From positions 4,108,001 to 4,172,000 of the forward strand of contig NZ_AP023257.1 of NCBI RefSeq assembly GCF_016756595.1: a DNA stretch of 64,000 nucleotides. Reading direction: 5' to 3'. Both the position numbers and the translations under genes were made by a program. This document shows positions 9,365 to 19,273 of this stretch, one piece after another (the stretch's first letter is position 1; every line of letters starts with the position of its first letter). Under the pieces are notes generated by a model. That model did not search any database. It was not told the origin of the DNA and saw nothing but the letters and a program-made list of their open reading frames with translations. This stretch comes from Mesorhizobium sp. L-2-11 (GTDB taxonomy: Bacteria > Pseudomonadota > Alphaproteobacteria > Rhizobiales > Rhizobiaceae).

Positions 9365-9835
9365 TCAGACTGCCAGCGTCGCTACGACAGCTTGCGCTGC
9401 CCTGATCATTGCCTGTGGCTCGGCGGCGAACACCGCGTCGTGCGCGCCGGCCGCAGCCCAAACGCGATCGAAACCGAGCAGCGTTTCGTCGGCGAACGCC
9501 GGGATTGCAATCAGATGGCCGATCGGCGCTACGCCGCCGATGGCAAAGCCGGTCTGATCGCGGATCTGCCGCGGGTCGGCGCGCTTCAGCGGCTCGCCGG
9601 TCAGTGCGGCAGCCCTGTCTGGATCGAGCTGATTGGAGCCGGAAACCAGGAAGAGAAACAGCTTTCCGCTGGATTCTCCCTGGAACACCAGGGATTTGAC
9701 GATTTGGGCGACTGTGCAGCCGCATTGCGCGGCGGCTTGCTCGGCGGTGCGTGTCGAGGCGCCCATGCGCCTGATTTCGATGTCGAGGCCGGCATCGGCT
9801 GCTGCCCTGGTCACACGATCAATGCTTCCAGCCAT
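9365..9835 (-). CDS. YbaK/EbsC (ProX-like) aminoacyl-tRNA deacylase family protein
   Basis: A 156-aa single-domain protein of the YbaK/prolyl-tRNA editing family. Key stretches are QIVKSLVFQ, with the conserved lysine of the editing site, the GEPLKRADPRQI region, and TGFAIGGVAPIGH, the glycine-rich active-site loop of the family. Members hydrolyse mischarged tRNAs such as Ala- or Cys-tRNA(Pro) in trans. It is the last gene of the leftward tmk-holB-metG-tatD-MBL series, 12 bp after the MBL gene, in keeping with a translation-quality role. Confidence 0.87.
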   Translation of the reverse strand: MAGSIDRVTRAAADAGLDIEIRRMGASTRTAEQAAAQCGCTVAQIVKSLVFQGESSGKLFLFLVSGSNQLDPDRAAALTGEPLKRADPRQIRDQTGFAIGGVAPIGHLIAIPAFADETLLGFDRVWAAAGAHDAVFAAEPQAMIRAAQAVVATLAV

Positions 9836-9847
9836 GAAGAACCGAAC

Positions 9848-10669
9848 CTAACATGCAGATTCAAAAGGGATTTCGATCGTCATGCCGTCATAGGCCGGGT
9901 CGACGTCGGCCGGCGTCTCGGCCATCACCGCAGCGTAGTCGAGCGGCACATGCATGTGCGTCAGAACGGCCTTTTTCGGCGCCAGTTTCTCGATCCAGCC
10001 GAGTGCCTGGGCGAGCGACAGATGGCTCGGATGTGGCCTGTATTGCAGCGCGTCGATGACCAGCACATCCAGATCGCGCAGCCGTTCGGCGGTGGCGTCG
10101 GGGAAATCGCTGACATCGGGGCAATAGGCGAGGCCGCCGATGCGAAAACCAAGCGATATGATGTCGCCATGGATCTGCGGCAGCGGCTCGAGGGTGAGGG
10201 CACCCCCCTCGCCTTCGATCACGATCGGCCTGGCATGGTCGATGATATGAGGCTCGACAATGGGCGGATAGGAACTGCCTAACGGTGTTTCGAAACAATA
10301 GCCGAACGCTTCCCGTAACCGCAGCATGGTGGGTTGGTCGGCGTGGATATCGATCCGATGACGCTGCTCGAGCACGAAGCCGCGCAAATCGTCGATACCG
10401 TGGATATGGTCGGCATGCGGATGCGTATAGACGACCGCATCGATGCGCTTGACCGCTGCCAGCAGCATCTGCTCGCGGAAATCCGGCCCGGTGTCGATGA
10501 CGACTGTGGTCCTGTCGCCGTTTGCCGCGATCCGCTCGATGAGCGCAGCGGTGCGCATGCGCCGGTTCCTCGGATTGGCCGGATCGCAATTGCCCCAGTC
10601 GCCGGTGATGCGCGGCGTGCCCGGCGATGAGCCGCAGCCAAGAATGGTGAGGCGCAGCCGGCTGCTCAT
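9848..10669 (-). CDS. MBL-fold metallohydrolase, PhnP-like
   Basis: A 273-aa metallo-beta-lactamase-fold hydrolase. The signature THPHADHIHGIDDLR (HxHxDH) and an N-terminal TILGCGSSPG with RNRRMRTAAL are typical of the PhnP/RNase Z-like group that cleaves cyclic phosphodiesters. A further metal-ligand histidine is in THMHVPLDY near the C-terminus. In many alphaproteobacteria this gene follows tatD directly, and here the gap is 3 bp. The substrate is not known. Confidence 0.88.
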   Translation of the reverse strand: MSSRLRLTILGCGSSPGTPRITGDWGNCDPANPRNRRMRTAALIERIAANGDRTTVVIDTGPDFREQMLLAAVKRIDAVVYTHPHADHIHGIDDLRGFVLEQRHRIDIHADQPTMLRLREAFGYCFETPLGSSYPPIVEPHIIDHARPIVIEGEGGALTLEPLPQIHGDIISLGFRIGGLAYCPDVSDFPDATAERLRDLDVLVIDALQYRPHPSHLSLAQALGWIEKLAPKKAVLTHMHVPLDYAAVMAETPADVDPAYDGMTIEIPFESAC

Positions 10670-10672
10670 GCG

Positions 10673-11467
10673 TCAGGCGCTCAGCGCGGTCGGGCGCGGC
10701 ATCTTGCTGAACAGCCGGAAGAAATTGTCGGTGGTGATGGCGGCGATTTCGGCCTCGCTGACGCCGATCGTTTCGGCAAGCACCTTGGCCGTGTGCGCGA
10801 CATAGGCAGGCTCGTTGCGCTTGCCGCGAAACGGCACCGGCGCGAGATATGGCGCGTCGGTTTCGACCAGCAGGCGGTCGCGTGGCACATCGGCGGCGAT
10901 GGCGCGCAGCTCGGCCGAATTCTTGAAGGTCACGATGCCGGAAAAGGAAACATAGCCGCCGAGCGCCACGCCGATCTCGGCCAGCCTGCGCCCGGACGAA
11001 AAACAGTGCAGGACGAAGGGGAAGGCGCCCTTCCCTGTTTCGTCCTCGAGGATATCAGCCATGTCGCTGTCGGCATCACGCGCATGGATGACCAGCGGCA
11101 GGCCTGTCTCGCGCGCTGCGGCGATATGCGTGCGAAAGCCCTGCGCCTGCGCATCGCGCGGCGCATGATCGTAGAAATAGTCGAGCCCGGCCTCGCCAAT
11201 CGCCACCACCTTGCGATGAGCGGACAGCCGGACAAGCGCCTCAACAGTCACGTCCGGCTCCTCGGCGGCGTTGTGCGGATGGGTGCCGACCGAGCAATAG
11301 ACTTCGTCGAAAGATTCAGCGATCTCAAGCACTTGCTGGAATCTCTTCACACGCGCCGAGATCGTCACCATGCGACCGATTCCGGCGGCCAAGGCGCGGG
11401 CGACGATGGCCGCCCGCTCCTCTGCGAAATCCGGAAAGTCGAGATGGCAGTGACTGTCGACCAACAT
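10673..11467 (-). CDS. tatD: TatD family deoxyribonuclease
   Basis: A 264-aa metal-dependent hydrolase. The amidohydrolase-type start [14 protein letters not shown] carries the HxH metal ligands, IGEAGLDYFYDH the glutamate, IHARDADSD and LHCFSSG further histidines, and ETDAPYLAPVPFRGKRNEP the final aspartate. TatD enzymes are 3'-5' exonucleases and deacylases acting in DNA repair. The start is the ATG that overlaps the metG stop by one base (tgatg), so the two genes are translationally coupled. A longer upstream frame is not TatD-like. Confidence 0.93.
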   Translation of the reverse strand: MLVDSHCHLDFPDFAEERAAIVARALAAGIGRMVTISARVKRFQQVLEIAESFDEVYCSVGTHPHNAAEEPDVTVEALVRLSAHRKVVAIGEAGLDYFYDHAPRDAQAQGFRTHIAAARETGLPLVIHARDADSDMADILEDETGKGAFPFVLHCFSSGRRLAEIGVALGGYVSFSGIVTFKNSAELRAIAADVPRDRLLVETDAPYLAPVPFRGKRNEPAYVAHTAKVLAETIGVSEAEIAAITTDNFFRLFSKMPRPTALSA

Positions 11468-13020
11468 CAGCTGTTCGCGTCCGGCTGCTCGACGTAACGC
11501 GGAAACACGCCTTCCGGCGCGGGCAAAGCAACCCCTGACACCAGCGCATGGTCCGCGTGGACATGGACGAAATCGCGGCTGTCCTGTGACACAGCCAGCA
11601 GGTCGAGCAGCTTGGCGGCCGATCCCGGAATGAACGGCTGGCACAGCAGCGCCACGCGTCGGACGACTTCCGCGGTCGTCCACAGCACCGTTTCCATGCG
11701 CGCCGGATCGGTCTTTCTGAGCGCCCACGGTTGCTGCGAGGCGAAGTAGCGATCGGCCTCCGCCACGACGCCAAAAATCGCCGCCAGCGCCAGGTGGATG
11801 CCCTGCTCCGCCATCATCTTGCGTGCAGTAGCAAGCGCCTCCACCGTCTGGTCGAGAATCGCCCTGTCGGCCTCCGCCAGTTCGCTGCGTTTCGGCACCA
11901 TGCCGCCGCAGTTCTTTGCGATCATCGACAGCGAGCGCTGCGCCAGATTGCCGAGGCCGTTGGCGAGGTCGGCATTGGTGCGGTTGACGATGGCCTCGTG
12001 GCTGTAGCTGCCGTCCTGGCCGAACGGCACCTCGCGCATAAAGAAATAACGCACCTGGTCGAGACCGTAATGCTCGATCATCGCAAACGGATCGACGACA
12101 TTGCCGACCGACTTCGACATCTTCTCGCCGCGGTTGAACAGAAAGCCATGCGCGAATACGCGCTTCGGCAGTTCGATCCCTGCCGACAGCAGGAAGGCCG
12201 GCCAGTAGACGGCATGGAAGCGGACGATGTCCTTGCCGATGACGTGGACGTTCGCCGGCCAGAAGGACCATCTGTCATCGGCCGCATCCGGATAACCGGC
12301 AGCCGTGATGTAGTTGGTCAGTGCATCGACCCAGACATACATCACATGCTTGTCGTCGCCTGGCACCGGCACGCCCCATTTGAACGTGGTGCGCGAGATC
12401 GACAGGTCCTTCAGTCCGGATTTGACGAAGCTGACGATTTCGTTGCGCCGCTCCGCCGGTCCGACAAATTCGGGGCTGTTCTCATAGAGCGCGAGCAACC
12501 TGTCCTGATAGGCCGACAGGCGGAAGAAATAGCTCTCTTCCTCGGTCCATTCGACGGGCGAGCCGAGCGGTTCGCGACGCACGCCGTCGTCGCCGACCTT
12601 GGTTTCGGCCTCGTCGAAATAGGCTTCCTGCCGCACCGAATACCAGCCGCTATAGCGGTCGAGGTAAATGTCGCCATTTTCCGCCATGCGTGTCCAGATC
12701 GCCTGGCAGGCCTTGTAGTGGCGCTCCTCGGTGGTGCGGATGAAAACATCATTCGAACAGCCGGTCGCTTCAAGCATCGAGCGGAAGATCGCCGAATTGC
12801 GATCGGCAAGCGCTTTCGGCGTCAGGCCTTCGGCGTCCGCCGTCTGCTGCATCTTCAAACCGTGCTCATCGGTTCCCGAGACGAAGAAGACGTCCTTGCC
12901 GTCGAGCCGCTGAAAGCGGGCCAGCGTGTCGCTGGCGATGACATTGTAGGCATGGCCGATATGCGGCTTGCCGTTCGGATAGAAAATCGGCGTCGTGAGG
13001 TAGTATTTTTCGCGTGCCAT
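11467..13020 (-). CDS. metG: Methionine-tRNA ligase
   Basis: A 517-aa class I aminoacyl-tRNA synthetase that charges tRNA(Met). [18 protein letters not shown] contains the HIGH motif and [15 protein letters not shown] the KMSKS loop. The length and the lack of a C-terminal tRNA-binding appendage fit the short MetG form usual in alphaproteobacteria. The start at 13020 gives [11 protein letters not shown]; the extension to 13089 is not conserved in type. It lies between holB (81 bp upstream) and tatD (1-bp overlap). Confidence 0.95.
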   Translation of the reverse strand: MAREKYYLTTPIFYPNGKPHIGHAYNVIASDTLARFQRLDGKDVFFVSGTDEHGLKMQQTADAEGLTPKALADRNSAIFRSMLEATGCSNDVFIRTTEERHYKACQAIWTRMAENGDIYLDRYSGWYSVRQEAYFDEAETKVGDDGVRREPLGSPVEWTEEESYFFRLSAYQDRLLALYENSPEFVGPAERRNEIVSFVKSGLKDLSISRTTFKWGVPVPGDDKHVMYVWVDALTNYITAAGYPDAADDRWSFWPANVHVIGKDIVRFHAVYWPAFLLSAGIELPKRVFAHGFLFNRGEKMSKSVGNVVDPFAMIEHYGLDQVRYFFMREVPFGQDGSYSHEAIVNRTNADLANGLGNLAQRSLSMIAKNCGGMVPKRSELAEADRAILDQTVEALATARKMMAEQGIHLALAAIFGVVAEADRYFASQQPWALRKTDPARMETVLWTTAEVVRRVALLCQPFIPGSAAKLLDLLAVSQDSRDFVHVHADHALVSGVALPAPEGVFPRYVEQPDANS

Positions 13021-13101
13021 GGATGAGCCGTCATGAATGTCTGAATGAAAGATGCCGGTGAGATATCGCATCGAAACGGCGATTGCCATCCCGATGGGCC
13101 G

Positions 13102-14157
13102 TCACATTCGCATTGCAGAATTCAGGCGGTCGATCATGATCAAGGCGTGCTGCTTCTTGTCGAGATTGTAGGTGTCGGTTTCAGATATAGCGTTCAAAGC
13201 CTCGTGCCAAGTGTCGGACAGGGTTTTGGCCCGAGCCAGATCGCCCGCCAGCGCGGCCTGGCCTGCACCGGTCGAGAGCAGGTCGAGCGCACGGCGGTTG
13301 AAAATATCGAACTGGATCGCCCGGTCGCGTCCGGCCACCGCCTCCGCCAGGCGATAGGCGCCGGCAACATCGCTCTTTGCCGCTGTCGCCAGGGCGTCGA
13401 GCGCCTCGGCGATTTCCAGCCCGCCATACTGCGTCAGCAGGATTGCGGTGCGCGCGCTGCCCCCTGCCCGCTTGGCCAGTGCCGCGCGCGCCGCGGGATC
13501 GTCCGGTGGCGGAGGTTCGACGCTTTCCAGGACCGTCATCAGGCTCTCGGCATCGAGCGGCGTCAACCGCACCATCTGGCAGCGCGAGCGGATCGTCGGC
13601 AACAGGCTGCCCGGCGCGTGGACGATGAGGATGAACAAGGTGCGTGCCGGTGGTTCTTCAAGATTCTTCAGCAAGGCGTTGGCAGCATTGGTATTCATGT
13701 CGTCGGCCGGGTCGACGATCACCACCCGGTAGCTGCCGTCATGCGAGGTCAGCGACAGGAAACGGCTGACCTTGCGGATCTCGTCGACAGTGACCACCGT
13801 CTTGAAACTCTTGGTCTTGTCGTTCGGCGGGCGGGTCAGATGCAGCACTGAAGGATGGGCGCCGGTGGCGATCTGGCGAAACAGCGATGACGCCGGATCG
13901 GGAACGGCAAGCACCTCCGGCGCTTGTTCGGACGCCGGATGCTTCAACAGATGATGCGCCAGATGAAAGGCCAGCGTCGCCTTGCCGATGCCGACCGGCC
14001 CGACAAAGATCAGCGCATGCGGCAGCTTCCCGGAACGATAGGCTGACGCCAGCATGTTCGCTGCCTGGTCATGTCCGACCAGGCGCGGCGTCTCGGATGG
14101 CTCCGGTACGCCGTCAAGCGTGTCGTGCTGTTCTGGTGCGATCCGTTCGAAAATCAT
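13102..14157 (-). CDS. holB: DNA polymerase III subunit delta'
   Basis: A 351-aa clamp-loader subunit. It has an AAA+ P-loop-like sequence, [20 protein letters not shown], near residue 50, and [28 protein letters not shown], the Walker B/sensor region typical of delta'. It acts in the replisome with DnaX and HolA to load the beta clamp. Its start overlaps the tmk stop (atga), a classic tmk-holB arrangement. The metG gene follows. Confidence 0.93.
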   Translation of the reverse strand: MIFERIAPEQHDTLDGVPEPSETPRLVGHDQAANMLASAYRSGKLPHALIFVGPVGIGKATLAFHLAHHLLKHPASEQAPEVLAVPDPASSLFRQIATGAHPSVLHLTRPPNDKTKSFKTVVTVDEIRKVSRFLSLTSHDGSYRVVIVDPADDMNTNAANALLKNLEEPPARTLFILIVHAPGSLLPTIRSRCQMVRLTPLDAESLMTVLESVEPPPPDDPAARAALAKRAGGSARTAILLTQYGGLEIAEALDALATAAKSDVAGAYRLAEAVAGRDRAIQFDIFNRRALDLLSTGAGQAALAGDLARAKTLSDTWHEALNAISETDTYNLDKKQHALIMIDRLNSAMRM

Positions 14158-14825
14158 CCCGGCGCCTGCTTCCTCTGCCTCGGCGTCATCGTCTCCAGCG
14201 CCGTGAACACGGCGCCGGCGACGACATTCTCCACCGTGTCGGGGTCGGCGGACGCGTCGATGACGATGCAGCGCTCGGGTTCTGCCGCGGCGATCGCCAG
14301 AAAGGCTTCGCGGCGGCGCTGGTGGATATCAAGCGTTTCCTTTTCGAAGCGGTCGGCGCCGGCATCGGTGCCCCGCCGTACCGTGGCGCGCCGCAGTCCT
14401 TCGGCCGGGTCGATATCGAAGATCAGCGTCATGTCGGGCACCATGCCGTTGATGGCGACCTTTTCCAGCGCGCCCATGAAGGCTGGGTCGAGGCCGCCGG
14501 TGACACCCTGGTAGACGCGCGAGGAGTCCATGAAGCGATCACAAAGCACGATCGAGCCGCGCTCGACCGCCGGCCGGATGACCTGCTCGACATGGTCGGA
14601 ACGCGCGGCGGCGAACAGCAGCGCCTCCATCCCGGGGCCGAATGGCTCGGCAGCACCGGACAGCAGGACATGCCGGACCGCCTCTGCGCCTGGCGAGCCG
14701 CCCGGCTCGCGCGTGACAAGGACATCGTATTTTTTGGCGCGCATCTTGCTGGCCAGCCGCTCGATCTGCGTCGACTTGCCTGCCCCTTCTCCGCCTTCGA
14801 AGGTGATGAAGAATCCGCTCACCAA
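14154..14825 (-). CDS. tmk: Thymidylate kinase
   Basis: A 223-aa P-loop kinase phosphorylating dTMP to d[22 protein letters not shown] is the Walker A region, [15 protein letters not shown] the substrate loop with the DR-type motif, and [15 protein letters not shown] the conserved DRF/Y stretch. It is the first gene of the tmk-holB pair, overlapping holB by 4 bp. The dacF-like gene ends 64 bp upstream in the same direction. Confidence 0.95.
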   Translation of the reverse strand: MVSGFFITFEGGEGAGKSTQIERLASKMRAKKYDVLVTREPGGSPGAEAVRHVLLSGAAEPFGPGMEALLFAAARSDHVEQVIRPAVERGSIVLCDRFMDSSRVYQGVTGGLDPAFMGALEKVAINGMVPDMTLIFDIDPAEGLRRATVRRGTDAGADRFEKETLDIHQRRREAFLAIAAAEPERCIVIDASADPDTVENVVAGAVFTALETMTPRQRKQAPG

Positions 14826-14889
14826 AGCCTTTTACCATGCTGCGGGACCGTAATAGTCCTGACTTGAGAAAAGGTCCACGCTGTCGCTG

Positions 14890-16056
14890 CTAACGCAGCC
14901 AGCCGACCGCCAGTTCCTTGGCGGCATCGAGCGCGCGTTGCGGCAGCGAGCCGACGCCAACCGTTTCGGCGGCGAAAAGCGGCGTCTCCTGGCTCAGCGT
15001 GTCACCGATCCAGACCCGCAGCGCGCCCACCGGCTGCCCCTCTTCGACGGGCGCTGCAACCGGTCCCTCATAGACGATCCTGGCGGTCAGCTTGTCGCGG
15101 TTGGCGATCGGCAGGAAAATGACCACGGGCGCTTTTGCCTTCAGCGCCACACCGGATTTCGCACCGCCGAAAACCTGGGCCTCGCCGACCACCTCGTCCT
15201 TGGCGAAAATCTCGGTTTTCTCAAAGGAACGAAGGCCCCAGTCGAGGAGTTTTCGCGCTTCTTCGGCGCGCTCGCGGTCGCTTGCCAGGCCGCTCATCGC
15301 CGCAATGACCCGCCTGCCACTGTGGCTGACCGAACCGACGATGCCGAAGCCGGATGCGTCGCTCCTGCCGATCGCCAGGCCGTCGGCGCCGATATCCATC
15401 GCCAGCAGCGGGTTGCGGTTCCTCTGGGTGATCTTGTTCCAGGTGAAATCCTTCTGGCCGTAATAGCGATAGAGGTCCGGATACTCGCGCCAGATATGCA
15501 GGGCCAGGAGCGCAAGCTCGCGAACCGTCGTCTGCTGGCCGTCGGCCGGCAGACCGGTTGCATTGACGAATGTCGATTTCTCCAGGCCAATCTGCCTTGC
15601 GCGCTCGGTCATCTCAGTCGCGAAATTCGCCTCCGATCCGGCAAACCCTTCGGCGATGATGATGCAGCCGTCATTGGCTGCCTGGACTGTCACGCCCTGG
15701 ATCAGGTCTTGAAGCCGGATCGTCGACTTGAGCTGGGCAAACATCGTCGACGTTCCGGATGGCGCGCCGCCGGTGCGCCATGCGTTCTCACTCACCACGA
15801 ATGTATCGTCGAGCGTCACGCGCCCCGATTTGATGGCGTGGAACACCACCTCCATCGTCATCAGCTTGGCCAGCGACGCCGGCTGTATAGGCCTGTCGGC
15901 ATCTTTGGAAAACAGCACCGTTCCGGTTTCGGCATCGATCATGAAGGCCTGCGCGGCCTTGGTTTCGAAAAGCTGCGCCGCGGCTGGAGCCAGCGAAAGC
16001 AGCAGGAAGCCAAAACCCAGGAGCCCGGCGAGAGGCGCGGCGAAGCGAAATTTCAT
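14890..16056 (-). CDS. DacF-like D-alanyl-D-alanine carboxypeptidase homologue with altered motifs
   Basis: A 388-aa exported protein (signal peptide residues 1-28, cleaved near APAAAQ) with the peptidase S11 catalytic domain followed by the C-terminal PBP5-like domain. The SxxK motif is intact in QPASLAKLM (S61, K64). The second motif reads QAAND, so the usual serine of SxN is alanine (A126). The third, normally KTG, reads AIG in DGLAIGRSDASG (residues 228-230). It may therefore be a scaffold or have reduced activity, or the clade may tolerate these changes. A family alignment is needed to decide. It sits between rlpA and tmk. Confidence 0.8.
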   Translation of the reverse strand: MKFRFAAPLAGLLGFGFLLLSLAPAAAQLFETKAAQAFMIDAETGTVLFSKDADRPIQPASLAKLMTMEVVFHAIKSGRVTLDDTFVVSENAWRTGGAPSGTSTMFAQLKSTIRLQDLIQGVTVQAANDGCIIIAEGFAGSEANFATEMTERARQIGLEKSTFVNATGLPADGQQTTVRELALLALHIWREYPDLYRYYGQKDFTWNKITQRNRNPLLAMDIGADGLAIGRSDASGFGIVGSVSHSGRRVIAAMSGLASDRERAEEARKLLDWGLRSFEKTEIFAKDEVVGEAQVFGGAKSGVALKAKAPVVIFLPIANRDKLTARIVYEGPVAAPVEEGQPVGALRVWIGDTLSQETPLFAAETVGVGSLPQRALDAAKELAVGWLR

Positions 16057-16169
16057 GAGAGGATCGACCTGTCAGCCGGCATTTTTGGGGCAAGCTCTAG
16101 GCTATCAGGCTTTGTCCCGGCCGAGCAACCGCGCGATGGACAACTCGGCAAAACTTCAGGATTTGCCGG

Positions 16170-17399
16170 TCAATTCCGAACCACGAGTGCGTCCGGCGCG
16201 CCATGCGCCCATGCCGCCAGCAGCATCTCGTCCAGGCTGCCATGGCCATCCGGATAGAGATCGACCGAATACCAGTCCTTGCCCTCGAATTCGGAGCGCT
16301 GGATTTCGGTCTTGCCGAAGCCGGAAAGCTGGGTTGCCACCTGCTGCGCCTCGGCGGCATCCTCGAACGAGCCCGCCGCGATATAGTCCGTGGGCGAAGC
16401 GGCCGAAGGAACTTGCCGCTTCCACGATTGAAGGATTTCGGCGGGCGACATGCCGGCGCCATCCAGCGCGGCAAAGACAGTGGAGGCGTGTTGCACGGGT
16501 TCGCTGGCGTAGGACAGCGTCGCTACGGCGAACGGCGATTGCGGCGGCAGATTGATCTGCGGCCGTTCCGGCACGATCGGCCCGAAATCGGGCAGCGTCA
16601 CACTGCCAGCGGCCGAAGTCTGCGCCGCCATGACAGGCTGTGCTGATGGCGAATTCGTCAACTGACCGGGAAACGGAGCGGCAGCGGCCAACGCCGTGCT
16701 CGGCGATGGTCCGTTCATGGCGATCATGACGCCGGTGGGGAGGCCGTCCGACGGATCCGGCGCCCTGTTGCCGGGATGGTAAGAGGCCATCAGATAGTGT
16801 TCGTCATTACCGTGAAGCGGCGCCCGTCCGACATATTCGACCTTCACCTTGGCCGTGCCGATATTGGCATAGTCGAGCATTTCGGCGGCGCGCTTCGACA
16901 CGTCGATGATGCGCCCGTCATGATAAGGACCGCGATCGTTGACGCGCACGATGACCGAGCTGCCGGTCTTCAGATTGGTGACGCGCGCATAGCTCGGCAG
17001 CGGCATTGTCGGATGCGCGCCGGTCAGATGCGTCATGTCGTAGACTTCGCCGTTGGCGGTCAGCCTGCCGTGGAAGGCTTCGCCATACCACGAGGCGAGA
17101 CCCTTCTTGGCGTAGCGCTTGTCTTCCTTCGGATAATACCACTTGCCGCGCACTTGATAGGGTTTGCCGAGCTGATCGCGTCCGCCGCCACGCTGCAGGC
17201 CCGACATTTTGAAGCTAACGCGCGGGCTGGCTTTTACGCCATATTCGGATTCGGCAAAATATTCCTTGGGGCGAGGCTTCTTGTTGACCATTGCCTTCGG
17301 CTGTGGCGGCGCCGCGCAAGCCGCCAACAGGGCAGCCGACAGGGCACACAACGCGAAAGCGGAAGCGCGACGAAGACGCGGGCGCGTCGTGCCTGGCAT
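16170..17399 (-). CDS. rlpA: RlpA-type septal ring lytic transglycosylase lipoprotein with SPOR domain
   Basis: A 409-aa lipoprotein. The N-terminal signal ends in the lipobox ALLAAC (Cys near residue 27). The double-psi beta-barrel domain covers about residues 95-190, with GLASWYGEAFHGRLTANGE, the catalytic-type glutamate region and VNDRGPYHDGRIIDVS. A low-complexity linker leads to a C-terminal SPOR domain (about 335-405, TDYIAAGSFEDAAEAQQV) that binds denuded peptidoglycan at the septum. The start is set at 17399, because the 21 codons upstream do not belong to the signal sequence. A dacF-like peptidoglycan gene follows. Confidence 0.92.
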   Translation of the reverse strand: MPGTTRPRLRRASAFALCALSAALLAACAAPPQPKAMVNKKPRPKEYFAESEYGVKASPRVSFKMSGLQRGGGRDQLGKPYQVRGKWYYPKEDKRYAKKGLASWYGEAFHGRLTANGEVYDMTHLTGAHPTMPLPSYARVTNLKTGSSVIVRVNDRGPYHDGRIIDVSKRAAEMLDYANIGTAKVKVEYVGRAPLHGNDEHYLMASYHPGNRAPDPSDGLPTGVMIAMNGPSPSTALAAAAPFPGQLTNSPSAQPVMAAQTSAAGSVTLPDFGPIVPERPQINLPPQSPFAVATLSYASEPVQHASTVFAALDGAGMSPAEILQSWKRQVPSAASPTDYIAAGSFEDAAEAQQVATQLSGFGKTEIQRSEFEGKDWYSVDLYPDGHGSLDEMLLAAWAHGAPDALVVRN

Positions 17400-17808
17400 T
17401 TTTCGATTGTCCCCTCTCAACAAAGGCACCGCAACTTGACCGTCGGCAGGGCCAAAACCCACCCGACAATGCCAGCGCCACCTTGATTCGCAATCCCTTG
17501 TGCACAGGAATTGTTTATCACCGTATTAACCGATTATGGTCGGAACCGGGCGAGATTGTGGCACAAGCCGTCCGGCCGATCGCTGTGAAAAATCACGGCG
17601 TTTCGAGCTTCGGCGCAGCGCTCGCACGTCCTGCTCAAGCCCCGCCGTCAAGCGCCCGTGCCCTGCCCCTGGCAGGAACCGGCAACAGCCGGTTGACAGG
17701 ACTTCGTTGGCCGCACTAGAGCAATGAAGCGCGAACGATCTCCGAGGCGTGCCCACAGGGTACGCGTTGCGATCAGGACGAGCATCCAAGTGGTTGAAAA
17801 ATCACGAT
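17400..17808. other. Intergenic stretch between rlpA and tRNA-Ser
   Basis: No convincing coding region on either strand. It contains the divergent upstream regions of rlpA and the tRNA-Ser gene. I see no palindrome or repeat of note. Confidence 0.5.
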
Positions 17809-17898
17809 GGAGGGATGGCCGAGCGGTTTAAGGCACCGGTCTTGAAAACCGGCGTGGGTGCAAGCCCACCGTGGGTTCGAATCCCACTCCCTCCGCCA
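17809..17898 (+). tRNA. tRNA-Ser (anticodon UGA)
   Basis: A 90-nt class II tRNA with the CCA encoded. Acceptor ggaggga (17809-17815) pairs with tccctcc (17888-17894), followed by G73 and CCA. The anticodon stem ccggt/accgg encloses the loop cttgaaa with anticodon TGA. A long variable arm (cgtgggtgcaagcccaccg region) precedes the T arm with ggttcgaatcc. Its last 14 bases recur twice downstream, which marks it as a likely integration target. Confidence 0.97.
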
Positions 17899-17900
17899 GA
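17887..17900 (+). repeat. Attachment-like repeat, copy 1 (3' end of tRNA-Ser)
   Basis: The 14-mer ctccctccgccaga is the acceptor end of the tRNA-Ser gene. The same 14 bases occur at 28608-28621 and 38851-38864. Site-specific integration into a tRNA 3' end normally leaves such a direct repeat at the distal boundary of the inserted DNA. Confidence 0.65.
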
Positions 17901-17977
17901 TGCCGTTGATTTACTTATAGAATCTTTCTATTTCAATGAATTGCGTACAAAATAACGTATATCCCGGTTGGGCATAC

Positions 17978-18603
17978 CTAATTTGGTTTTAATCTCGGCC
18001 CTGCTTTCACATGCTGTGCAAGCTTCTTGGCCTTTTCGATATCTCCTACCCGCAACTGAGGCGCGATGAACTTGAAGAGCGCTGAAACGGGTGTGTTAGC
18101 CGCTCCGGGTCCACCAGTTGCTCAAAACCCAGCCTGTCAAGCGTGGTGGTTGCGATCTCGACCTCTGAGAAAAGGCTAGGGAAGACTCGCCTGTCCAAAT
18201 ATGGCTCTCGGGTCGCATGGTCTATACGAAGCGCTAAGGTCTCCAGATCCTCAAACAGTGCCTTTGCCCTGGCCTTCTTTCCCACGGGATAGCGGCCATC
18301 TAGTCGGCGCATGATCGCGTCGAACCAGGCACCGGCTGCTCGCCCCAAAACGCCGCCTGCGATCCAAGGGAAAGCAGTAACACCGACCAGCAGTTCCAAC
18401 CAGTTTAATGCTGTTGTGACGGCCGCCCCTGGGGCAGTGAACAATCCTATCTTTTCTAAGGCGTGGTCGAGGAATGGCTGAAAAAGCGCCGTAAGCACCA
18501 GCGCTACGCAGAATAGCAATAGCCAACGAAGTCCCCTCGCCATCCACAGAGCATACGTAGAGCTGTAAGAATGTGGAGTCCTGAAATTAGCACGAGGACC
18601 CAC
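17978..18603 (-). pseudogene. Membrane protein gene with a frameshift near its 3' end
   Basis: The first 185 codons (from a GTG at 18603, or an ATG at 18543) encode a protein with two hydrophobic segments (GLRWLLLFCVALVLTALF and LNWLELLVGVTAFPWIAGG), followed by a charged helical tail. The frame stops at 18046, but a second frame continues without a stop as TPVSALFKFIAPQLRVGDIE and KAKKLAQHVKAGP to a stop at 17978. Its amino-acid texture matches a natural C-terminus, so one indel around 18095-18115 probably breaks the gene. No family recognised. It is the first gene after the tRNA-Ser. Confidence 0.55.
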
Positions 18604-18748
18604 CGACCGTGGAGGGCCTCACTTAGGCAGCCTTCTTTCATTTCCGCGCCTTCCTGCGACTATCGGCAGGTCCACGCGACATGAACGCGACAGGGGACTT
18701 TCGGGGCGCGTTGGCGCCTCGTTTCAGTGGGAGAGAAGGGGTGCGTGA

Positions 18749-19273
18749 ATGGATATCGTCGTCCGGTTGGCTGCGGTCGGACAGGCGTTCGATATCGCCA
18801 GGCAGCTTCGAGAGTTTGAGAAATCGTTCTCTGACGCTGAGTTCAAACTGAAGATCACCGAGTTGTATTCGGCCTTAAGCGACACCAAGATGGCGTTGGC
18901 TGATGCACGTGAAGCCATCCAGGAAAGGGACTCAGAGATAAAGCGCCTGAAGGTGCTCGCGGATAGCAAGGTGAGAACGGTCCGGGTTGGCCAGTACAAT
19001 TATGGGATTACCCCGGACGGCAAGCCGTCTTCACTACCCTTCTGTCCAACTTGCGAACAGACCCAAGGGCTTCAAATCCAGATTTCGCACGGCCTCGGAG
19101 GGCATAATCTTTGCCCTAAATGCAAGGGTATTTACAACGCACGCGACACCGCACTTCCGGTGGGGTTTCAGAATGCCGGACAACGCAACCGGTTGATCTC
19201 AATGAGTTCCTTGCAATCCTGTGCCTTCCTGCGACTATCGGTTCGCGAGACGCTGGGGATGCTCCCATTTTAA
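18749..19273 (+). CDS. Hypothetical protein, coiled coil plus zinc ribbon
   Basis: A 174-aa product. Residues about 10-75 are a charged helix likely to form a coiled coil (REFEKSFSDAEFKLKITEL, then AREAIQERDSEIKRLKVL). A four-cysteine ribbon follows, with FCPTCEQ and LCPKCKG separated by about 20 residues. The residues after about 142 look random and may reflect a lost stop or an indel; the natural end is probably near LPVGF. The agaagggg site before the ATG supports the start. I recognise the layout from small rhizobial proteins of unknown function but cannot name a family. Confidence 0.6.
   Translation: MDIVVRLAAVGQAFDIARQLREFEKSFSDAEFKLKITELYSALSDTKMALADAREAIQERDSEIKRLKVLADSKVRTVRVGQYNYGITPDGKPSSLPFCPTCEQTQGLQIQISHGLGGHNLCPKCKGIYNARDTALPVGFQNAGQRNRLISMSSLQSCAFLRLSVRETLGMLPF

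Noticed and set aside
17526..17789. Small open frames upstream of the tRNA-Ser gene
   Set aside because: No ribosome sites, no motifs, and frames on both strands look equally random.
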